Shown: positions 25,266-37,521 of the stretch, piece after piece
Layout of the letters: the number at the start of each line of letters is the position of its first letter
Numbering within the stretch: position 1 is the stretch's first letter
Assembly (NCBI GenBank): GCA_030549775.1
Contig: CM060174.1
Span: forward strand, 43,662,586 to 43,726,585
Source: Tamarix chinensis
Lineage: Eukaryota > Streptophyta > Magnoliopsida > Caryophyllales > Tamaricaceae
Reading direction: 5' to 3'
Length of the DNA stretch: 64,000 nucleotides
Translations under genes and position numbers: made by a program
The notes under the pieces: model-generated
Seen by the model: only the letters and a program-made list of their open reading frames with translations
The model's database searches: none
Told to the model about the DNA's origin: nothing

Positions 25266-27053
25266 TTCTAAAAATAATTAGCATTTTTATAACAAGGATT
25301 CAGGGGTTGGGGAGTTTAGAGGACCACTTAGGGGTGCTGGTGGCACAGGTGGCGGTGCACGACACACGGCGGCGGCGGCGACGACATTGGGGGGGGGGAA
25401 GAAAGGTGGAGAAGTGGTGGAGGGGGAAGGAAGGAAAAGGAGGGGTTGGCAGGGGAAACAAAGGGTCTAGGGAGGTTGAGGAAGCTCCCTTGGTGGTTTT
25501 GGGAGGTAGAGGGGGTGCTGGAAGTGGCGCCACGGCGGTGGGCGGCGGTGAGAAGGGCGGCGGAGTTCGAGGCTGGCTTGGTCGGGAAGGGTACTTTGCA
25601 CGCCTGGGGCGGCGCGTGCAGAGCAAACCAAGGGGTGAAGGGGGCCTGGCTCAGTGGAGGATGATGCAAGGAAGGGTTTCGGGGGTGGATCTGGTAGTGG
25701 CGATGGGCGGCGGCGACGTGGTAGCTGTCTGAAGTAAGGGCGGCGCAAGGTGATTTCTGGGCTTTTGGTTTCGAAAACCCCCGAAGCTGGATCCTTGGGG
25801 GGTATTTATAGGCTCAAAATGGGGGAGAATCGAGAGAGGGGACAAGGGAAGGCAGGTCAGGCAGCGATTCGGGCACGCCGGCCGGCGGTGGCAGGCCGAC
25901 GCAGGTCTACCATGGCAGACCTGTGGGCTGGTCGGGAAAAGAAAAGAAAACGTGCGGGGTGGCCTAGGAGTGATGGGGGGTGTCGGCTAGTCGAGGGAGG
26001 GTAGCTAGAAGGGCAGGAAGGGGGAAGGCGGCGACGTAGGCGGCGCAGATAGGCGGTCGGCGTAGAGGGGGATGGCGGCGTGTTGCAGGTCGTGCGCGGG
26101 AGGAAGAAAAGGGGAGGAGGCCGGACCGACGGTCCGGGAAGAAGGGAAAAAAAGGAGGAGGGGACCAACCGGTTCAGCAACGGTAAAAACGCCTTCTTAA
26201 AACGCGGCGTTTTGGGTGAGTTTCTGGACAAAGCGCGGCGTCGAGTAGCTGGCAGGCAACGACTACTTCATTAACCGGAGCGCAGCGTTTCAGCGGAAGG
26301 AGGGGCGAAACGCTGCGTTTTATTGTCACGGGGGAGGGAGGACCGAATGGTGCTGGGCCACGGGAAGGAGGAAAGGAAAGGGGAGTTGGGCCGCGGGCTG
26401 GCCCAACAGGCGAGAAGAGGAAGAAAAGAAAGGGAGGAAGAAGAAGAAGAAAAGGAAGAAAAGGAAGAAAAAAAAGAGGAAAGGATTATTTTATGTTATT
26501 TTATTTTAGTATTTTATTTTATATAATTATTTAGAGTATTTACATTGGGTACTTAGAGTAAGAATATTTAAATAATTAAATAATATATTTATTCTCCTTT
26601 TTAGGCTAATTTAGGGCCCAAAAAAAATATAGAGATATCCTTTATAAATTATTTTAAAATTCCTATTAACTTGCCCTACCTAATCCCTTTTAATCTAAAA
26701 AGAGCAATAAATTAAATAAATTCCCCAATAGTCCTTATTTAATGACTTATTTCCAAAATAATTAATTCTAGGGCATTTCAGTAGTATTAAAGGGTTACCC
26801 AGTACCATAGTAATTAAGGGTTCCCTTCGTGGGGCCGCTGCCTATTCAATGGGCAGTGCCCCTTGCAGGTCTTTTTAGGTGCTACTCAAGTGGTCAACGG
26901 GAAAGAGAGTAAGGAATTATCCGGTACCATTAGGGTTTTTCTCTTTCTCTTTTAAATTCCTTGCCTTAATGTTAATGTTGTTAAAGTAACCATCATTGGT
27001 GGATTTTATTCTTGTAAATGATTGTAAATAGTGTTTTACACTTTTAGCCTTAG

Positions 27054-27099
27054 CACTTAGTATTGGAATGGTAGGAGTGAACCGGTCTGGTACTAAGTG
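27054..27099. repeat. Conserved 46-bp stem-loop, X1 copy
   Basis: Outer arms CACTTAGTA and TACTAAGTG are perfectly complementary and 28 bp apart. It lies about 100 bp from the 27199 end. Confidence 0.8.
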
Positions 27100-27199
27100 T
27101 GGCGGTAATATCCCCAGAATTCACAATTTTATAATTTGCTTCCGCTAACTCTTTCAAATAAAATGAAATTTTTCAGTAGTAATTTTTGGGTGTATTACA

Positions 27200-27960
27200 A
27201 AAACATCATAAATTTCCTTTTCCATTATCAAATAGCATTGCTCCAGAACCTTTTGCCTTAGTCCATGTGGATCTTTGGGGTGCATATAGAACACCTACTA
27301 TATTAGGTGCAATATATTTTCTCACGATCTTGGATAATAATACTAGGACTAACTGGACTCACTTGTTACAAAATTTAAATTAAGTTTATCATGTCATTAT
27401 TGCTTTCATTGCATATGTTGAAAACCAAGTTAATGCTCGAATTAAGACCATTAGGAGTGATTGGTACTGAGATTCTTAAAGAGGCTTGTAGTGTTCTTTT
27501 TGCTCAAAAAGGCATTGTGTATCAGAGAAGCTTACCTGGAGTCCCTCAACAGAATGGGAGGGTCGAACGAAAACATAAGCACTTATTGGAGACTGCTAGG
27601 GCTATAAGGATTCATGCTAATTTTCCTATAAAGTTATGGGGTGATTGTATATTGGTTGCTACTCATGTGATCAATCTTATACCTAGCTTAGTTCTTTAGT
27701 GGAAAACGCCGTTTGAACTTCTCATAGGGAAGAAACCTAATTACAGCCATCTTAGAGTTTTTAGTTTTCTTTGTTACCCTACTGCAAAAACCTCAAACAA
27801 GTTTTCTGCAATAGCATTGAAGTACATTATGCTTGGTTATCCCTATGCTCAAAAGGGTTACAAGCTATATGATTTGTAACATCAAAAAATTATTCTAAGC
27901 AGAGATGTGATTTTGAAGAATCAAAATTTCCATTTAGAACATATTAAGTCCCCTCTCCTT
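27200..27960 (+). pseudogene. copia integrase, second part, broken
   Basis: After X1 the frame resumes with FALVHVDLWG, whose Asp is the first catalytic residue of the DDE core. The second catalytic region (IRSD) is followed by an apparent 2-base loss and a stop. The third (VPQQNGRVERKH, catalytic Glu) lies in another frame at about 27540-27575. Downstream, the C-terminal pattern YIMLGYPYAQKGYKLYDL is readable up to a stop near 27878. Integrase would insert the cDNA copy. This one is inactive. Confidence 0.85.
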
Positions 27961-28136
27961 GTTCTGTTCCATCTCTCACTTCTAATATTCAAGATTCTCC
28001 TATTCTTGATTAACCTATTTTTAATGATGTCTATATTCCTCATTTTGCTACTCATCCTAAACTTGTAAATTCTTCTTCTTCTCTAAAATCTATTCCTTCT
28101 GATCATTATACACATTCTGAACAATTATCTCCTAAT

Positions 28137-29092
28137 GTGTCTAATTCTCCTTCATCTTCTATTCCTCCTCAAACACAATCTAATCCTCTTCTTACTGTCA
28201 AAAAATATGATAGAATCTCAAAATTTCCTACCACAAAATTTAAGGATTTTGTGGTTCAAAAACCTAAAAATGCTCAGCCTAACGTTTCTACTCCCGTGGC
28301 ATTTAATATTTTCCAAGAGTCTTCATTAGCAAATCTAGATGCTATGGCTCTTCAAAGTATTACTACTATGTTATCCATCGATGAACCAGCTTCATATCAT
28401 CAAGCCAGGGGTGATCCAAGAGGGGTTGAAGCAATGTCTAAGGAAATAAAAGCTATGGAAAAAATGATACTTGGTATTTGATTGGCTTACCACCTGATAA
28501 GCATGTGAATGGTAGTAAATGGGTCTATAAGACCAAATTTAAACCCGATGGGAGTGTAGAAAGGTGTAAAGGAAGAATAGTTGCTAGAGGAGATAAGCAA
28601 ACAAAAGGTAAAGATTTTAAACACACCTTTAGTCCTGTTGCTAGATTTACTACTGTCAGAACGATAATTGCATTAGCTGCTACATACAGTTGGAAATTAT
28701 TCCAAATTGACATTAATAATGCCTTCTTGCATGGATATATTGATGAATACATTTACATGAAGCCACCACTTGGTTATGATAAGGCCAAACTTGGGAAATT
28801 ATGTAAGTTGAAGAGGTCCATGTATGGTCTTAGGCATGCTGCTAGACAATGGAACTTGGAATTAAGCAAGTTTCTGAAAAGTCTTAGTTTTGTACAATCC
28901 AAGCACGATTACTCCATGTTCACTAAGAAGGATGGTGAAGATTTTATAGTAATAGTTTGCTATGTTGATGATCTTTTGTTTACTAGTTCTAATCAAGAGA
29001 GTATTGCTTCTATTAAAAATGATTTGCACAAAGCCTTTACTATCAAGGATCTTGGTGAACTCAAATATTTTCTCAATATCGAAGTAAGTTGA
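28137..29092 (+). pseudogene. copia reverse transcriptase, nearly open
   Basis: The linker and the start of the RT lie at 28137-28481, and the main RT frame at 28478-29092 is open for 204 codons. Recognisable motifs are NGSKWVYKTKFKPDGSVER, KARLVARG-like KGRIVARGDKQ, FQIDINNAFLHG (first catalytic Asp), LKRSMYGLRHAARQW and CYVDDLLFTSS (the YVDD catalytic pair), then LGELKYFLNIEV. It ends at a TGA where the RNase H linker would begin. A one-base shift near 28480 separates it from the upstream part. This is the best-preserved domain of the element. Confidence 0.9.
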
Positions 29093-29815
29093 ACAAATGA
29101 AGGCATACTTCTCAACCAAAGGAAGTATATTTTGGATCTGATTAAAGATACAAATATAGAAAATGCAAAAATAGCTCCTTTTCCACTTCTTATAGGCTTG
29201 AGATTCAGCACCATTGATGTTCACATTCTTTCTGATCCTGAGGTTTATAGAAGGATAGTGGGGAAGCTACTCTATCTTAACATGAGAAGACCTGATATTT
29301 CATATGCTGTACAACAACTCAGTCAATTCCTTAATGAACCAAGAGCTCCTTATTTTTCTGCAGCTTTACATGTCATCAGGATACTTTAAAGAACCTTGAA
29401 TCATGGTTTGTTCTATGCAAGCAACACTGCATTGAAGCTTACAGCCTATAGTGACGCAGATTGAGGCACTTGTGTCTACTCAGGAAGATCTCTCAAAGGA
29501 TATTGTATTTTTCTAGGAGATTCCTTGATCTTTTGGAAGACAAAGAAGCAAAAGGTGGTGTCTAAAAGTTCTGCAGAGGTAGAATACAGTAGCATGAGTC
29601 AAACCACATGTGAGGTTGTTTGGTTGGAAGGGCTCCTGCAAGATCTTCTCGTTCAAGTCCTCACTCCAATCACCTTATTTTGTGATAACAAATATACTCA
29701 GTATATTGCAGAAAATGAAGTTTTTCAAGAGATGATCAAGCACCTGAAAATGGATTGCCATTATATCAGGAAACATGTAGCTGATAACTTCATTTCCTTG
29801 TCCCATGTTAGCTAA
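29093..29815 (+). pseudogene. copia RNase H, with in-frame stops
   Basis: It continues from the RT in the same sense, with YRRIVGKLLYLNMRRPDISY and the RNase H start LTAYSDAD, which is followed directly by a stop near 29462. The core KKQKVVSKSSAEVEYSSMSQ and a CDNKYTQYIAEN-like segment are intact. The frame ends at TAA 29813-29815, about 75 bp before the polypurine tract. RNase H removes RNA from the RNA-DNA hybrid during replication. Confidence 0.88.
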
Positions 29816-29890
29816 ACCACTTCTAGTTGAACAACACAGAGTTTTAAGCTCTAAAATTGGCCTTGTATGCAAAGCGCTTACAAGTCAATC

Positions 29891-29900
29891 TTGAGGGGGA
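29891..29900 (+). promoter_or_regulatory. Polypurine tract of the copia element
   Basis: TTGAGGGGGA directly precedes the right LTR, the expected place for the plus-strand primer. Confidence 0.9.
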
Positions 29901-30122
29901 TGTTAAATTTTGTAAATAGCTGATATTACAGCTGTCATTTTTTTTGTATTTCTTGCTTCCTTATTTTTAGGAATTTAGTTACAAGTCTTTGTATATAAAC
30001 ACGGCTTATCTGAATAATACCTGGAGTCGGCTTCTATTTACCTCCTTATAATAGATTTTCTCTCTCTCTCTAAACCCAATTTCTCTCTCTTAATTGTTGA
30101 ACTTCATGCTTGAAGTTCTTCA
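29901..30122 (+). repeat. Right (3') LTR of the copia element
   Basis: It begins TGTTAAATTTTG and ends GAAGTTCTTCA, followed by the target duplication AAAGA (30123-30127). It matches 13288-13508 except for about eighteen scattered changes and small CT-run differences. Confidence 0.95.
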
Positions 30123-30127
30123 AAAGA

Positions 30128-30967
30128 AGATCAGACTGCTGCCTTATTTTCTTTTAGTGAGGCTTGACAAAGTCGTCAATTTTGCCGTGCTGCAACCATT
30201 GAACTCTAGCAGACGGCGATGAAATTTTACTATGATGTGATGCCCAGTGAAACGACGGCGAAGAGTTTAATGGAAGTAGCAGTGACTATAAAAAATATGA
30301 CACTTTTTCGATGATTTTATTGCTATATGCCGATTTTGTTCAATATTCTGGACAATAAGGCCAGTGGTTCCCCTGTCTAATCGGTTGGTGCATCAGATTT
30401 TAAATACTATGCTATATGCCCCTGGCACACGTATAAGATGTAAAAAAATAGGAGAACCGATATGTAATACTAAAAAAAAATGCTTATTCTTGTATATAAC
30501 TATTTTTTATTAAGGCAATCATTTAAACTAATTAGATAATTCCTTAGACATATTTGATAATCAAAAACCTTATACACAATACATAATAATATTTTTGTTA
30601 GGATAATCAATTAGGAAATATCATATGAAGTTTTAATTAATGAAAAAGTCATTTATTCCATAGAAAAAAAATTGGAGTACATAATTATTTATTCGTACAA
30701 GATAATAATTTATGTAGACAAGATAATTACTAATGTTACACATTATTTGCCTAAGATAATTGGTTGATTTTGTATTTATTAGGAACATCTTATAAAATGC
30801 ATCTTTGTGTATTATATAGGTATCGAATCTTAACCCACTTTTAGGATGCTAAATTTTTTAGATCTGCATATTTGGATTTTATTTGAATCCAGATTAGCAT
30901 AATGTTGATTTCTATAATTTATTTTTAGGACTTATCTGATTAAATCATATCAGATAAATAAAATTTA

Positions 30968-31016
<49 letters not shown>

Positions 31017-31440
31017 TATACTTAACAATAATAATTATAATAATGATATAGTAGATGAGATTAAAAAATGTAATTAAGATGAAATTTATAGCATTCCAGC
31101 TTTTATTATTAAAAAATTATTTTTAAATAATATTTTACGGAAGCATAAATACAAATTCATTATATGTTATCACTACACTTGAGAAAAATTCAAATTAAGG
31201 AATAAATGTTTGGGATTTGTTTTAATTTATAAACAAATATTTTTGAATTTTTAATTAAGGAAGAAACATTTGAATATTTGATGCACATAAGGAAATTATC
31301 ATTGGTCGCCTCTGTTAGCTCATAGAATATATTGAATTATTAATATTTTTGTATATTACAACATATAACATACTATTTATAACACGTACCTATTTTATAC
31401 GGAATGAAATTCTAATATGCTAAATATCTCAAATTAACTT
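30128..31440. other. AT-rich intergenic stretch
   Basis: The first 60 bp continue the short reading frame that the copia element interrupted at 13287, which then stops near 30168. Beyond that I see AT-rich DNA without coding signs, apart from the AAT microsatellite listed separately. Confidence 0.4.
30968..31014. repeat. (AAT)n microsatellite
   Basis: About fifteen AAT units lie in AT-rich intergenic DNA. Confidence 0.9.
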
Positions 31441-31993
31441 ATGTAAAAAAAAAAACTTGTCCGATTTTGTCGTTGAATCTAGTTGGTTGCATGTGTGTGG
31501 ATGTGTAGAGAAATGAGTGGTGGAGCTATGATTAAATTTTGATAGTGTTTAGTTGATGTTTGGGGGTGAAAATAGGGATGCACGGCCAAAGAAATGAGGT
31601 TACATGGCTGTGCAATAGGTGGTGTAGCTTCTGGTCGAGAGAAAACAAGATGCATGGTGAGGCGATGCGAAATTTGCATAGTCGTGCAGAAACAGGCCAG
31701 GAGGAAAAATTATGCATGGTCAAATAGTGTGGGGGTTGCACGGCTGTGTAATATGGGATTTGAGCGTTGCATAGCCATGTAGCAGGCGGTGCACCAGCTG
31801 TGCACTCTACGACACTGAAACATATGAGAGGAAGAAGGAGGGAAAAAAGGCAGCAGTCGGCGACGATGGCCTACGACTGCGAGGGGAAAGGTTGGGGGTA
31901 AACTTGGTAGTCGGTCCAGCTACTAAAGGGCAGTGAGTGGCGGTTGAGGTGGTGCACGGTGGGGGAAGACGGTGGTGTGGAAGCCAACATAGG

Positions 31994-32086
31994 GAGAAGA
32001 AGAAGAAGAAGAAGAAGAAGAAGAAGAAGAAGAAGAAGAAGAAGAAGAAGAAGAAGAAGAAGAAGAAGAAGAAGAAGAAGAAGAAA
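31994..32086. repeat. (AAG)n microsatellite
   Basis: About thirty AAG units give poly-Lys, poly-Arg, poly-Ser and poly-Leu open frames on the two strands. These are artefacts of the repeat. Confidence 0.95.
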
Positions 32087-32200
32087 GGGAAAAGGAGGAA
32101 AGGAGGAAAGGAGAAGGAAGAGGGAACTCAGTAATGGCTCTTTGGCACACATATTAACAGAGCGAGGCAAAACAATGAGAAATAGGGAGAGTATGAGGTA

Positions 32201-32203
<3 letters not shown>

Positions 32204-32239
<36 letters not shown>

Positions 32240-32260
32240 GTTCATGTGTGTGTGTGTGTG
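32204..32260. repeat. (TA)n then (TG)n microsatellites
   Basis: About seventeen TA units (32204-32238) are followed, after CGTTCA, by a TG run to 32260. Confidence 0.95.
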
Positions 32261-35200
32261 GTGTGAGTTAGGAAGAAGAAAAAGAACAGGGGGAGGTTCA
32301 GGCATACGACGGTGATGATGGTGCTTGTGTAGTTGCAGGGTGTGGGTGATGGTGATGGTTGCAAGGGATGGTTAGGGTAGGGTAAGAGCTGTAGGGTGAA
32401 GGTGGTGATAGTTGATGGAAGTGTTGCGTGAGAAGAAGAAGAATGGCAGGGGGAGATGGGTGTGTGATGGGGTGTAGGTCTATAGAGATAAGGATGCAAA
32501 AGGAGAAGAAGAAAAGAAGAAAAAAGGTGAGGTGATGGTGTAAGTGGATGGTGCTTGTTGCACATATTCAAGAGTTGCAGTTCAAGTTTGGCAGGAGGAA
32601 GAGAAGAGGGAAAAGAAAAGGAGAAAGAATAGAAAAAGAAAATAGAAGGGTTAGGGGATTAATTTTGGGTGATTTTAGATTAGTGAAAGGTAATTAGGAT
32701 TTGCAAAAAATTTAGTGGATTTTTATTTTAGTTCACGAACTTTAGTTTATCAAAGTTACAGTTTTCAGATTAAGGATAATTTAAGGCTAATATAGGATTT
32801 ATTGAGATTATCATTAGATTAGGGAACTAATGATGTGGGATTAGACTAATAAAATTTTCAGGGTATTACAATAACTAAACCAAAAATATGCAGACGAGTC
32901 TAACCAATCGATTGGTCATGTAATACCCCGTATTTTTAAAACCCAAATTTATTAAGTTTAATGATTTTATTAGCGTAATTTGATGTAAATATTTAATTAT
33001 TTTAATTTTTATTTGTTTTATGGATTTATCGACGATTTCGAATTCATATTTGAATTTAATTAATCGTTGCCGTTGCGAACCATTCTGGACAAATTCGTTC
33101 ACGACCGTGATTTTATTATATTCTTATGATTTCGATTTTCGGTTAAAAATATATAGTCCCTTTCTTTCTTGTGTTTTGATTTTTAACATTTTAGATTCGT
33201 TTTCGATTATAACTTCGTCGTGTGATTACGACTTTATTTTGGAGTTATATTTCGTAACGAAATATATTATTTAAATTATAAAATTTCTGTTTAAATAGTT
33301 AAAGTTATTTTAATGATTTTATCCGTAGAAAATATTTCCGACTTTAAATTTATTCGTTTTCGAAAATTGTTAATATCTTCAAGAAGTTTTAAATTAAAAA
33401 GATTTCGGAGTTTATTTATGAATTTCTTTCCGGAATTAATTTTCTTCCGTTTTACGATTTTTGGTTTACGGAAAACCGATTTCGAAAATTATTTAAATTA
33501 GTCTCGGTTTATTAGAATTTAATTTAAATATTTATTTTTATGCTTTTAAATATTATTTCGAGGTCTTATAATGTATTTCTGTAAATAATATAAATTTTTA
33601 CGTTCGTTGGTAAGTTTTTCCGAAAATGTCTCCGAAATTCTTTATGTAGCTTTTATATCGATTTTAAACCTTCGGAACCTTACAAAATAATTTTTGTTTA
33701 ATGAATTTTAGATAAAATCTCCCAATAACAAATTTTGAATTTTAAGTAGTTTATTTTATGTGTATTTGTAAAAAAAAAAAAATGGCCCGCACCCCCGCCG
33801 ACCCCCCTCTCCCTTTTCCTTTTTCTCTTCTCTTCTCTTCTCTTCCCTCTGCTGCCCCGACTCCCTGCTCCCTGCAACCCTAACCGCCGCCCCCTCCCCA
33901 GCTCCTCCTCCCTGCTCCTCCTTCGTCGGCCCCCAACCAGCAGCAGCCGTAGCAATAGCCGCTGCAGCAGTAGCCGAAGCAGCCACGTCCAACAGCGCGC
34001 AGGAGTAGCAGCGGCGGCAGAGCGCAGCAGCCACGAGCCGCACAGCTCGCGCTACCGCCCGGTCACCGACGAGCTCGGGCGACCACCGACGAGCCACCCC
34101 CGACCCCCGACGAAGCCTCCCCAGCCTTCCCTTGCCCCAATTTATCGGTTTTTGTTTGGTATAATTTTCGGAAACCCTAATATATATATTTGATTAATTG
34201 GGTATGAATTAGCTTATAAAAAGCTAAATTGATTGTTTGATTGTGTATATATGTGCTGTAAGATTGAATTGGATAGGTTAATTGTGTGGTTGTGTTGGAA
34301 TTTTGGGAAAATTGGATTTTTAGCCGGGTTATGCCCAAATTTTTCGGATCCATCCGTTTTTGTGATTTCGGACAAATTGATTATACAATATGTTTTAAAA
34401 TGTGTCTAATTTCATGTTGGAACCGTCAATTTGAGAAATTTATGCAGAATTTATCGGAATTTGATTCCTTGGTCAAATTTTGGGTGTAATGAAATTGGGT
34501 CGTATAATTGAGTCGTTTCGCTCAATGGATTTTATAATATTGTTTAAAATGTATTTAATTTTATATTAGAAGTGTTGATTTGGGAAAATTGTGCGTAATT
34601 GATTGGAATTGGTTTTTAGGTCAAAACTCCCGCGGGTTTAAATTGGTTTGGGTAATCGGGTTATTTTATTCAATTGACTATGTAAATTACATTATAATAT
34701 GTTTAATTACACTTTCGAACCGTCAATTGATATATTTTGACAAGAATTGATCGGATTTGCGTTCCGGGCTCGAAAACCCTAATTGTGCTAAATTGCGTAT
34801 TTCTTTTATGGGTTTTGAGCAATTGATTATTTGATATGTTATAAAATGTGTTTAATTGCATTTCTAAACATTCAATTTCATTAAATTTATAGAATTTTAA
34901 CAAATTGTATTTTCGGGCCTAAAACCCTAAATTTCAAGCGAGATTATGAAATCGATTACTTGTATTGTTGTTTTTCTAAAATTGAATGTATAGAAATGGT
35001 TGAAATGGTATTAATTGCCTTCTAATACCTTAATTTGAATTAATTAAATTGAATTACCTGAGTTTGTGTCGTGGGCTTTAAAACCCTAATTTTGAAGATT
35101 GATTATCTGGAATTGATTAATCGGAAGATTGTTTTGTTGAAATTTATTATCTAGATTTATCTAAAATTAGTTTAATTGTGTTTTAAAACTATCAATTTGA

Positions 35201-36059
35201 GGTAATCGAAGTGATTTGGCTAATTCGTAGTTTAGGCATTAAAAACCCTAATCTTCGGGGATGATTTTATAAAATTGATTTTTGCTATGCGTCTTTTATC
35301 TAATCGATTTCTATCTTTGGGTTTTAAATCATTTAAATTATGTTTTAACTTAATCGGTTTGCATTTGGTGTTATGTAAATGGTTGGGTTACTTATTTAGT
35401 TGTAAAACCTAATAAATAAGTTATTTTCGATAAATTAACTTATGATCGATTATTCTTTCTCGGGCTTTCCAAATTAAGTTGAAATGTCCCAAGTGATATT
35501 TGTATTAATCCGTTTTGATTTAGTTTTAACCTTAAATCTTAATAAAGCTATGCTTTTAAGTTCTAAGTTTTAGGCACGTTTTCTAAGAAAGATCATTTGT
35601 GTTGTTGTTGTGTTTATTTAATTAGAATATGTGAATTATTGATTGATAGGATAGTTTTTAATTTAGTTTTCGATTTCTATCGGTTCTAGGAAAGCTTTCT
35701 CGTGGATCCACGAGCTAGTGATCTCTCTCCCCCTTATCTCGCTTAGCTAGCTTCGGATCCAGGTAAGTCTCTACTTACCTCTACTTATGGGCGTTTAGTA
35801 AGGATGAAGCTAATGGCCTTGTGTTATGTGTGACGTGGATGTGTTGAATGTTGTGTATGCCATGCTATGCCATGTATTATATGATTTGTGCATAACTTGT
35901 CACATGTGTAGCGCAGCTTGGAGATTGAGGTATGTTGTATGTGCTCCCACGATATGAGTATGACATGTATATGTATGATGTTTATGATGTATTATGTTAT
36001 GGCCCTCTAGGACCTGCATATTAGGATAAACGGTAATGTGAGTTGGGGACCATCATGGG

Positions 36060-36560
36060 AGTCTTGAAGCTTGTATGATGGTATTAATGTTCTATGGCGG
36101 TCCTAATGGTTTGTATGGTGGTATTAGTGATTTTATGGAGGTATTAAAATTGTATGGTGGTATTAAGGTTTGTATGGTGGTATTTGTGATTTTATGGAGG
36201 TATTAATGTTATATAGTGGTATTAGGATTTGTATGGTGGTATTTGTGATTTTATGGAGGTATTAATGTTGTATAGTGGTATTAGGATTTGTATGGTGGTA
36301 ATAGTGATTTTATGGAGGTATTAATATTGTATGGTGGTATTTGTGATTTTATGGAGGTATTAATATTGTATGGTGGTATTAGGGTTTGTATGGTGGTATT
36401 AGTGATTGCATGGTGGTATTAATGGCTTATGGTGGTATTAGGGTTTGCATGGTGGTGTTATGGTTTGCATGATGGTATTAATGTTGGTATGGTGGCATTA
36501 GGGTTTGCATGGTGGAGTTAAGGTTTTGCATGGGAGTTAATGATTGTACGGTATTAGGGT
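36060..36560. repeat. GGTATTA minisatellite in X3
   Basis: Units such as TATGGTGGTATTAGTGATTT alternate with TATGGAGGTATTAATGTTG in blocks of about 35-60 bp, about 0.5 kb in total. No equal array is seen in the other copies. Confidence 0.85.
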
Positions 36561-36908
36561 TTGGAGTGGTTAACTCTGGGACGTTGTGATTAAGTAGGGT
36601 TGGAGTAACTAATCGTGATTGTTGAGGATAATAAGGTTTGGGATGGCTAAGTATAGGGGTTATGGTGAAATAGGGATAAGAGTGGCTAACCACGGTTTGG
36701 TGTGGACAATTAGGGTTGGTATGGCTGCTTAGAGTTGCTTGGCGTTATCATGTGTATTTATTGATTAAAGTGTGGTTATGAATGTGGGTTTTTATTAGTT
36801 GTGATGAGTATAGTATAAAGAGAATGATTTATGCATGTCAAGAGTATTGCGTGATTCAATAAGACACGAATAAGACATTAATTACGTAAATCGAAAGATT
36901 GATGAGCC

Positions 36909-37521
36909 CGACCCAGTCCGGTCCACCGGTTAGAATAGTGGCCAGAGGCGTTTTGCCCTGGGTGTTTATTTCCGGTCCACCGGCTATAATAGTGGTCAGA
37001 GGCGTTCTACTCTGAGTGTTTATTCCGGTCCACCGGCTATAATAGTGGGGGATTCCGGCTCGACAGACCCAAACGAATAAGTTAATCCACAGGAAAGATA
37101 CTAAGTACTTACAGTGAAACACCATGTGAGTCGGGGCTAGTCCGGTCCACCGATTAGAATAGTGGCCAGAGGCGTTCTACCCTGGGTGTTTATTTCCGGT
37201 CCACCGGCTATAATAGTGGTCAGAGGCGTACTGCCCTGTGTGTTTCTTTCCGGTCCACCGGCTATAATAGTGGGGCTCCCGCGCTCACATGGATTAATGA
37301 AGAATGCTTTGAATGAATATGAATGAAGTAATCCATGGGAAAATACTAAGTACTTACAGTGAAACACCATGTAAGTCGGGGCCAGTCCGGTCCACCGGTA
37401 AGAATAGTGGTCAGAGGCGTTCTGTCCTGTGTGTTTATTTTCGGTCCACCGGCTATAATAGTGGTCAAAGGTGTTCTGCCCTGAGTGTTGATTTCCGGTC
37501 CACCGGCTATAATAGTGGGGC
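36909..37521. repeat. Motif array of X3 (about nine copies)
   Basis: Nine copies of the complement of CCACTATTATAGCCGGTGGA lie in three groups of three. Groups are separated by a longer spacer containing ACTAAGTACTTACAGTGAAA and CACCATGTGAGTCGGGGC. This higher-order repeat spans about 245 bp. Confidence 0.9.

Larger units (their letters stand above)
22401..26780 (+). mobile_element. Family X element X2, nested in X1
   Basis: It runs from TGTAGCACCCCCC to AGGGCATTTCA, a weathered form of the usual end. Exact target duplications GTAGT lie at 22396-22400 and 26781-26785. Length is 4,380 bp and orientation is opposite to X1. It contains the stem-loop (22501-22546), the motif array (about 23108-23457), a block at 24.4-24.7 kb shared with X3 and X6 (GGCCCTCTAGGAC in complement), AAT-type repeats at 24.9-25.3 kb and a G-rich tract at 25.3-26.5 kb. 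The G-rich tract makes overlapping Pro/Gly/Arg-rich open frames with no family resemblance. No gag or pol is present, so a solo LTR is the best reading. Confidence 0.85.
15517..27199 (-). mobile_element. Family X element X1 (very long solo LTR), host of further insertions
   Basis: Target duplications AAAAC at 15512-15516 and 27200-27204 are exact. In its own direction (minus) it runs from 27199 (TGTAATACACCC) to 15517 (complement of a GGGGTATTACA-like end, here with one base change). Order from its start: 46-bp stem-loop, a conserved block with CACTGCCCATTGAATAGGC, the motif array, a conserved block, the minisatellite, AT-rich DNA, the hairpin, a purine-rich tract and an AT-rich end. Removing X2 and the putative 1.8 kb LTR leaves about 5.4 kb. 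TG...CA ends with a 5-bp duplication and no inner coding region point to a solo LTR. The long open frames in the purine-rich tract are compositional. Confidence 0.8.
13288..30122 (+). mobile_element. Ty1/copia retrotransposon, split by nested insertions
   Basis: The element has TG...CA LTRs of 221 and 222 bp, exact 5-bp target duplications AAAGA at 13283-13287 and 30123-30127, a primer site and a polypurine tract. The gene order is gag, protease, integrase, reverse transcriptase, RNase H, which defines Ty1/copia. Family X element X1 interrupts it at 15517-27199, between the pre-integrase domain and the integrase core. Without that insertion it would be about 5.1 kb, normal for copia. The LTRs differ at roughly one in twelve bases by eye, and every reading frame has stops, so it is old and inactive. 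Confidence 0.95.
31470..32870 (+). mobile_element. 3' fragment of another family X-like element (X7)
   Basis: The order purine-rich tract (about 31.8-32.66 kb), AT-rich DNA and terminal CAGGGTATTACA at 32870 copies the 3' end of family X in forward orientation. I could not find the other end, the stem-loop or a second copy of the flank ATAAC, so the left limit is arbitrary. Open frames within it are compositional. Confidence 0.45.

Noticed and set aside
25226..26526. Gly/Arg/Pro-rich open frames on both strands
   Set aside because: The G-rich tract of X2 leaves several frames open at once, with no conserved protein.
15517..27199. Family X as a TIR DNA transposon
   Set aside because: The inverted termini are suggestive, but 5-bp duplications with TG...CA ends fit LTR integration better. 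No transposase is present.
31871..32305. Poly-Lys, poly-Arg, poly-Ser and poly-Leu frames
   Set aside because: They are products of the AAG microsatellite.
36909..37521. CRISPR-like appearance of regularly spaced repeats
   Set aside because: The spacers are themselves repeated, the DNA is from a plant nucleus, and the array is part of a mobile element with target duplications.
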